Below the pieces are notes generated by a model. That model had not been told where the DNA came from. It ran no database searches and was given only the letters and a program-made list of their open reading frames with translations. A stretch of 64,000 nt of DNA from NCBI GenBank assembly GCA_021495925.1, contig JAKEKT010000014.1, positions 248,001 through 312,000 of the forward strand, read 5' to 3'. Within the stretch, counting starts at the first letter, position 1, and every line of letters starts with the position of its first letter. Source of the DNA: Diplodia intermedia (taxonomy: Eukaryota > Ascomycota > Dothideomycetes > Botryosphaeriales > Botryosphaeriaceae). The position numbers were made by a program, and so were the translations under genes. Positions 58,201 to 64,000 of the stretch are shown here, piece after piece.

Positions 58201-58361
58201 GCATCACCATTCAGCATGATGGTCAGGATCTTCTTCATTGTCTCGATCTTGGTCTCATCGCTGCCCTTCTCAAGCTGCGTCTTGAGCTCCTGCAACGTGG
58301 GCTGGTCAGCGGCATTGTCCTGGTGGACAAGGCTGTACGAGTTATCCAGGAAGGTCGCCAT
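55267..58361 (-). CDS. sec26: Coatomer subunit beta (beta-COP, Sec26)
   Basis: Five exons (58057-58361, 57583-58003, 57130-57519, 55472-57080, 55267-55415) encode 957 aa, close to yeast Sec26 (973). The N-terminal two thirds are HEAT/ARM-type adaptin repeats (KKLLYLYYEICPKHDANGKL, NEYIRGNTLRFVCKLRDAEL, EHRHAYVRKNAVFAIASIYQ, YRGALWIVGEYSLEANDIRE). The C-terminal appendage includes HQFDIVLDVLLVNQTTDTLQ, TMWTEFEWENKVNINS and LARSRSQGLALALG-like sequence near the end. Beta-COP is part of the COPI coat F-subcomplex that drives Golgi-to-ER retrieval. All four introns are 49-63 nt and phase-consistent. It is divergent from mago, with 454 bp between starts. Confidence 0.95.
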
Positions 58362-58815
58362 TGTGCCGGGCAGTAGGGGATCCTAAGGAAAGGTCGTGGC
58401 GGATTCGCTGAGGTGGGAGACGAGCAGTTGCGTCGCGCTCCCGCGGCGGCCGTCAGCCGTTCGATGCGCAGTGGATGCTGCCCAGTGCGGGGGCAGAGCT
58501 CGGGGGCGGAGGGCGGGGAGGCGGGCGGAAATGGCCTGGGCAGACAGGACGGGTGTGTCTGAAGGACGCGGCGGAAAGAGTGTCGTGGTGGTTCTAGCCT
58601 GGCGTGGGCAGTTGGACTTCAGACCCCTTGGCTCGTTCTTGAGGATCACCTCCAGGTGTTCACTACGACGCGCGATTGCGAATTTGGCCGATTCGCCTGC
58701 GCTCACCGCCCGCCTGCCCGCCGCGCCGCGACCCAGCCGCGTCGCCTCTTAGCAACACCATCCCCCAGCATCGCATCCTGCCTGTGCGCTGTGTTTGCTC
58801 TGCACTGCGGCAACA
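58362..58815. promoter_or_regulatory. Divergent promoter region (sec26 / mago)
   Basis: These 454 bp separate the divergent start codons of sec26 and mago and must carry both promoters and 5' UTRs. No specific motif is assigned. Confidence 0.5.
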
Positions 58816-59614
58816 ATGGCGCCCGACAACGACCAATTCTACGTGCGCTACTAGTAGGCCTCCCTTGTGCCGTGCATCGCCCAGGTTCACGTGCTGACAT
58901 GCTCTGCAGCTCGGGTCACTCTGGGCGCTTCGGCCATGAGTTTCTTGGTATGCTGCCCGCGCCGCTCATGGGATCCCGTGTGGCGCTGACATGCCGTAGA
59001 GTTTGACTTCCGTACCGTGGGGGACGGCCGTAGCGCAACAGCGCGTTATGCGAACAACTCCAACTACCGCAACGACTCTCTGATCCGCAAAGAGAGTAAG
59101 CCTACCGACTGCTTCCTTGTCTGCACTCAAGCTAACCATTTGGCTGCAGTGTGCGTCAGCTCTACCATCATTGCTGAGATCAAGCGCATTATCAAGGAGA
59201 GCGAAATCATGAAGTACGCGACTCTGCCCGTGGACCGGGGTGCGGTAACTGACTCCTACCAGGGAAGATGATGCCAAATGGCCGCAGAAGAACAAGGATG
59301 GCCGTCAGGAACTGGAAATCAAGCTGGGCAACGAGCACATTTCCTTCGAGGTGAGACATGCGCTGTGAAGCTGCCCTTGATATTGCTTCCTTCCGCTAAC
59401 ACGCAAACGCAGACTGCCAAGATCGGCTCGCTGGTTGATGTCACTGAATCTGCGGATCCGGAGGGTCTCCGCGTTTTCTACTATCTTGTCCAAGACCTGA
59501 AGGCGCTGGTCTTTTCATTAATCTCGCTCCACTTCAAGGTCAGCCACGCCCATCCATCTTGCACGGCGCTTGCCCGACTAAACATTATTCGTGCAACAGA
59601 TCAAGCCCATCTAA
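58816..59614 (+). CDS. mago: Mago nashi, exon junction complex core
   Basis: Seven exons (58816-58853, 58910-58947, 59000-59095, 59150-59213, 59263-59350, 59413-59538, 59600-59614) give 154 aa. The product is a near-textbook Mago: FYVRYYSGHSGRFGHEFLEF, ARYANNSNYRNDSLIRKE, EIKRIIKESEIMKEDDAKWP, RQELEIKLGNEHISFETAKI, GSLVDVTESADPEGLRVFYY, and the C-terminal HFKIKPI. Mago pairs with Y14 and clamps eIF4A3 on spliced mRNA about 20-24 nt upstream of exon junctions. It is present in intron-rich fungi and absent from S. cerevisiae. Six introns in a 154-codon gene make this the most densely interrupted gene here; the last coding exon is 15 nt. Confidence 0.95.
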
Positions 59615-60560
59615 GCATGAGGCATGGAGGAGCTTCTCAGGGCTGTCCAGACCTGATATCGGACTTGTGAGTCTCGAATGGTTTGACGGAATGGAAAGAA
59701 AGAAGGCTTGCATCCACAGCCCCAAGAAGAGATTTCAAAGAGGCCGCTGGATGTAGCACCCGGGACTGCGCATACGGCGGAAGCCACATTGTTATGCTGC
59801 TGCAGATAAAATCTAGATACCAAGAACAGGCACACGAGTTCTTTTCATACGCCCCACGGTGGGTGGAGAAGATCATCTTGAGCGGCACCTGCCACGGCAG
59901 CGCTAGCAGTGGTGTCAGGGCGTTGTCCGATACAGCCCGAGATCGCAGCAGATTCCTCGCGACTCCTGCGGTATTTCTAGAGCCGTGGCAGCAGTACACA
60001 TGCAGTGAACCCGCGAAGGGATGGGCTTGGGTGCGAAGTAGACGGACGATGGTGCTCGTGCCAGCCTGCAACGACGAGCGGTCGTCGCTATCGCGCTGCG
60101 CCAGCCGCCGACTCTCGCATGGCTTGCAGCCACCGTCTAGCGCGGATAACAACGTTGCCGCAAATAGAATTGACAGGCACTAGGTCGAGAGATCTTCGAC
60201 AACAGCGAACATCAATCGGACCAAGGGTCTTGCTGATGAGCCGGCCGGAAGCATCCACCAGCGGCGTCTTCGAGAAGTGGTCTGGAACAAGCGCCGATGT
60301 CGTGGCAATGTCGCCCGGAAAGTGCCTGCACGTGATGCTGATCGGCCTCAGTCGGCCGGGCGCCAGGCGCGCCCCCGCAAGGTCGAGGGCTGGCCGCGCC
60401 GCCGCGGTCTTTCCATCGACGCATCACCTCTCTCAGTCCACGATGGTCTATCCGGCCCGCAGCTGCAGTCTGATGTAGCTTCCCCGCCAACCGCTTCCCG
60501 CAATCGCCTACACTTCTCCTCCAACCTCCTCTGATGTTGCCGCGCATACAGTCTCCCTGA
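59615..60560. other. Intergenic between mago and the Gid4 gene
   Basis: About 950 bp hold the mago 3' UTR and the gid4 promoter. Frames such as 60005-60478 have no recognisable domain and overlap antisense frames. Confidence 0.5.
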
Positions 60561-61754
60561 ATGTGCCCCGAGCCTGTTAGGATGCCTCTACCGTCGATTC
60601 AAGATACCCTGTTGCCCTCGCCTCCGCAAGACCAGTTATCCGGCCGCACGACATGCCCCCCGGAGACCACCCGCCCTCATGCACGCTCCCACGACACCGC
60701 AATTGACGCCAACACCTCCACTTCCTCCGACGATCGTGCCGCACACCCTGAAGTAATCTCTGGTATCGCCTCGCCGCCCGCTGACCAGGACAGCCGGCCG
60801 AATGTCGACCCGCAGCAGTCGGCACCTGCAAAGCGAATGGACACCGACGACGACGGCCCGTTGAGGGACACCCCTAGTCCAGTCAGCGCTACGGGCGACG
60901 CCGCCGAATGCGACCGCTCGTCGCTGCAGAGTCCTGCGCTTCCCTCCACCGCCTCCGCCTCCTGGTATCCGAACATGTACGGTTCGGCGTGGCCCGACAA
61001 CCGTGTAAGACCCATCGCTAGTCTCCCGGCCGGGCTGAACCTTGACTGACTTGCAAGCGCGCAGTTTCTCCCTAATTCCACATCCTCCTTCCTCCGTCCC
61101 GGCAGCAAATTCAAGGGCACGCAACAGTCGGATCGCCAAGTCTACGAGGTGCAAGTGGAGATTAAATACGTGGACATGGAATCGCATTGTCTTTGTGGAT
61201 ACCTGCGCATCCAAGGTACGTAGCGGCCCCGGTCATTCGATATGCCTCGACTAACGGTTACGCACGGTAGGCCTAACGGACGACCACCCTACCCTCACCA
61301 CATATTTTGAAGGCGAGATCATCGGCACAAAATACACCTTCCAGACCAACCGGCCAGAATGGGGCTCGAACGAGAAGGTAGACATGCAGCACTGGGGCCG
61401 TTTCCCCGCATGGCGGCCACTTGCCAAACAGGCCAAACGCGCCGACTTCACGTACAAGAACTTCGCCCAACGCGAGAATCTCTTCATGCGATGGAAAGAG
61501 CATTTCCTCGTTCCGGATCACACGGTCCGCACCATTTCCGGGGCCAGTTTCGAGGGCTTCTACTACATCTGCTTCAGCCAAGTCTCCGGGAAAATCAGCG
61601 GAATCTACTTCCACGCCAAAAGCGAAAAGTGAGTGTGTTCGCGAGGTCCGATCTGGAACAGCATGCTAAGATTTGACGCAGGTATCAACAATTGGATTTG
61701 GAGCATGTCGATGATCATGGGTGCATGGGCGCAATTGAGTTTCGATGAAGTGAC
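60561..61754 (+). CDS. gid4: Gid4/Vid24, substrate receptor of the GID ubiquitin ligase
   Basis: Four exons (60561-61004, 61065-61215, 61271-61628, 61682-61754) give 341 aa from the first ATG. The second ATG at 60582 gives 334 aa and is equally plausible. A disordered Pro/Ser/Asp-rich N-terminus (~150 residues) precedes the beta-barrel: SFLRPGSKFKGTQQSDRQVY, VDMESHCLCGYLRIQGLTDD, FEGEIIGTKYTFQTNRPEWG, HWGRFPAWRPLAKQAKR, ENLFMRWKEHFLVPDHTVRT and GASFEGFYYICFSQVSGKIS. In yeast, Gid4 is induced on glucose return and binds N-terminal proline of gluconeogenic enzymes for ubiquitination. The last exon ends GCMGAIEFSMK. All introns are 53-60 nt. Confidence 0.93.
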
Positions 61755-62173
61755 GAATGATGATTAGCGCTTGCATATTGGGTGAGGCCGGACACTATTC
61801 TGCTGCGCACGGGCTATTGTGGCTTTTAAGGGCGGTTTTCGAAGGGCATCGCGTTTATATCATCCTTGGCTTTGGTTTCTCCCTGGGACAGGTCTTCGGA
61901 GGTGGATCTGGGTTTCTCTTTCTCTGTAGGATGTATAACACTCTTAGGTATCGGCGTGCACATAAGGCAAAACCTGCTTTATCGGAATTGAGGGTATTGC
62001 TTTCTTTTTGCAGCTCAAGGGCGCCGCGATGGTTGTGCGTGATTGGTGTATCTTGGATTGCCGCTTCGGGACGATGAGTCGCGCCCGGTGGCACCGGTAA
62101 ATTTCCGCCGAGTCATCGGCGACGCACTGAACTCTCTCTCTGCCGTCACCACCGCACTTCACCACCGTCAAAC
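61755..62173. other. Intergenic between gid4 and trm8
   Basis: The 419-bp spacer between co-directional genes is the probable gid4 3' UTR and trm8 promoter. No other feature is recognised. Confidence 0.5.
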
Positions 62174-63328
62174 ATGACCGGCCAACCAAACAAGCGGCAA
62201 AAACGAGAGGAGTACCGCAGTGCGCTTAGCGACGCTGCCGCCGAAGGCACGCAGCTGCCCAAGAAGAAATTCTACAGGCAGCGAGCGCACGCCAATCCCT
62301 TCTCCGACCATGCCTTAACATAGTACGCACGAAAAAAGTCTCAAACTGTCGCTACTCCGCGGCATAGATGGCACCTTTGAACTAATTTTGGCCTGTTCTT
62401 CTGTAGCCCAGCTCATCCCGGGCTCATGGACTGGACCAGCCTCTACCCTGCTTACGCCGTGGGGCCGTCAGAGGAGGAGGCTTCCGCCATGCAGACCGAC
62501 CAGCCGGAGCGGGCGGAGCAAGAGGAGGAGTCCCTGGCCAAGCGAAGGGTCTCGAGGGAGGTTGAGGTTGCTGACATCGGCTGCGGCTTTGGTGGCCTGC
62601 TGTTCGCGTTGTCACCGAAGTTGCCAGACACGCTTCTGCTTGGTAGGCTGAATGATTTTTCCTTACCTTTGTTTTCTCCGGTCAATCAGCATGTCTCCTT
62701 TTCCCGGCCTTTCCTATATTCTCCCCGCTTTGATCGCGAGCAGTTTCACTGGCTCTACACTGTTTTTCGTTTGACACTTCTTAACATTGCTTCGTCTTTC
62801 TTCTTTCTTCACCGACGAGCTCTTACATCTTCTGCAGGCATGGAAATCCGTACCTCGGTCACGGAGTTCGTGCAAGAGAAGGCCAAGGCCCTCCGCGCGC
62901 AGAACGTGGGCAGCGATGCGTACCAGAATGTGGCATGCCTACGCGCCAACGCGATGAAGTTCCTGCCCAACTTCTTCCGGAAGGGCCAGCTCTCGAAGAT
63001 CTTCCTGTGCTTCCCGGATCCGCACTTCAAGGCGCGCAAGCACAAGGCGCGCATTGTGTCGACGACGCTCAACTCCGAGTACGCGTACGTGCTGCGGCCG
63101 GGCGGCATTGTGTACACGATCACGGACGTCGAAGACCTGCACAAGTGGATGGTCGGGCACTTCGAGAACCACCCGAGCTTTGAGAGGATCAGCGATGCGG
63201 AATTGGAGAATGACGTCTGTGTGGAGGTCATGAAGACGGAGACGGAGGAGGGCAAGAAGGTCACGAGGAACGGCGGGCAGAAGTTCGTGGCCTGCTTCCG
63301 GAGACCAGAGGATCCTCCTTGGCCTTGA
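62174..63328 (+). CDS. trm8: tRNA (guanine-N7-)-methyltransferase catalytic subunit Trm8
   Basis: Three exons (62174-62322, 62407-62642, 62838-63328) give 291 aa. The N-terminus MTGQPNKRQKREEYRSAL and KKKFYRQRAHANPFSDHALT are typical of Trm8, followed by PAHPGLMDWTSLYP. The SAM-binding motif DIGCGFGGLLFALSPKLPDT continues across a 195-nt intron into GMEIRTSVTEFV. NAMKFLPNFFRKGQLSKIF, CFPDPHFKARKHKARIVSTT and the motif around TITDVEDLHKWM complete the TrmB/METTL1 fold. Trm8 with the WD-repeat partner Trm82 makes m7G46 in the variable loop of a subset of tRNAs, protecting them from decay. Residues 75-95 are a Glu-rich insertion. The gene is convergent with rrp1. Confidence 0.95.
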
Positions 63329-63501
63329 TTGATCCGTTTCTGATGCGTTTTCATTGCCGAAGCTGGTCTATTGGGGAGGCCTGGGGAGCTCAAGGATAAA
63401 AGTTATTTGGAAGCATAAACATGAAATGTCTTTTTGTTCCCCCCGATAAACCCAAAAATAACGCCGCGCTGTAACTACAGTGATTATGCAAGCCCTGGAT
63501 A

Positions 63502-63916
63502 TCACTCGTCAATGCCACCCCATTCCTCGTCTTCATCCTGCACCTCCTCCTCCTCGGCTGTCTTGGGATTATTCCAATCCTTCAGTCGCTCATCCTCCTC
63601 CATCGTCTCCTTCACACGAACTCTGATTGCCTTGGTCACGCTCTTCTCTCCCAGTTCGCGCAGCGGCGCCAGGACTTGCTCCAGGGGCAGGTCGCCCTCC
63701 CTCGCCTCATCCACCTTGTCCAGCTCGTCGATGTAGATGTCAAGGACGTGCAGACGCAGCCCGTTCGGCACCTTCGGGTCGGTAGGGTTCAGCGGAGTCT
63801 CGCGCAGGATGTCGAGGTACCTTTCCAGAGCGGCGGTGTTCTGCCAGCGCTGACGGGCGAAGAGGCGGAACGACGAATGAAGGTACTGGCGGACGAGGAA
63901 AAGAAATTTGTCCATC
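63502..63916 (-). CDS. rrp1: Ribosomal RNA-processing protein 1 (Rrp1/Nop52), 3' exon, partial
   Basis: The last exon of a gene whose 5' part lies beyond the window. An acceptor (TTGTAG, with a CTGAC branch upstream) sits just before codon DKFLFLVRQYLHSSF, so the ATG at 63915 is probably internal rather than the start. The sequence RYLDILRETPLNPTDPKVPN and GLRLHVLDIYIDELDKVDEA is characteristic of the Nop52 domain of Rrp1, a nucleolar factor needed for 27S pre-rRNA processing and 60S assembly. The tail is acidic (EEEEVQDEDEEWGGIDE). The preceding intron continues toward the window edge and its donor cannot be fixed. Confidence 0.88.
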
Positions 63917-64000
63917 CTACAAGGTTTCTGTCAGCACACAAATATAGGCCAACAACCAACGCGCTTTCCCCCCCGGTGCTAAGATTCTTGTCTTCCTCGA

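Overview
The window is a piece of nuclear chromosome from a filamentous ascomycete (Pezizomycotina). The evidence is short introns (mostly 46-85 nt) with GT..CTAAC/CTGAC..AG signals, genes on both strands with no operons, fungal-type versions of housekeeping proteins, and two short AT-rich islands with the dinucleotide bias of repeat-induced point mutation (RIP). I cannot place it to class; Dothideomycetes or a near relative is only a guess. All exon-intron models below were built by hand from splice signals and reading-frame continuity. In every complete model the exons sum to a multiple of three.

Layout. 1-3.3 kb has no supported gene. 3.3-9.8 kb holds the golgin TMF1/Sgm1, the proteasome chaperone Nas6 (8 exons, with a GC-AG intron and a 14-nt microexon) and a metal-dependent amidohydrolase/decarboxylase. 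The amidohydrolase appears to splice in frame into an AT-hook plus two C2H2 zinc fingers. 9.8-20.9 kb is almost gene-free and contains one unrecognised 90-aa ORF. 20.9-32.95 kb is dense: elongin C, mitochondrial FabG-type reductase, SUMO E1 subunit Uba2, a LARP1-type La-motif/DM15 protein and a carboxylesterase. 33-36.7 kb holds a chromodomain-SET H3K9 methyltransferase (Clr4/DIM-5 type) set between two RIP-like islands.

37.2-46 kb holds an MpaB-type oxygenase, a JmjC/cupin dioxygenase, prefoldin subunit 5, an unrecognised membrane-anchored protein, an Mch1-like transporter and exosome subunit Rrp42. 47-64 kb holds a large RGG-rich RNA-binding-like protein, mitochondrial ribosomal protein uL23m, sphingoid-base kinase, beta-COP, Mago nashi, Gid4/Vid24, the tRNA m7G methyltransferase Trm8 and the 3' part of Rrp1.

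Most genes are unrelated housekeeping functions: vesicle traffic, ubiquitin/SUMO/proteasome, RNA processing, lipid signalling and chromatin. No secondary-metabolite cluster, intact transposon, CRISPR array, tRNA or rRNA was recognised. Several neighbours are divergent with 180-455 bp between start codons, which suggests shared promoters. The two observations most worth following are the enzyme-zinc-finger chimera at 8.2-9.8 kb, which could be switched by retention of one intron, and the RIP relics flanking the heterochromatin methyltransferase.
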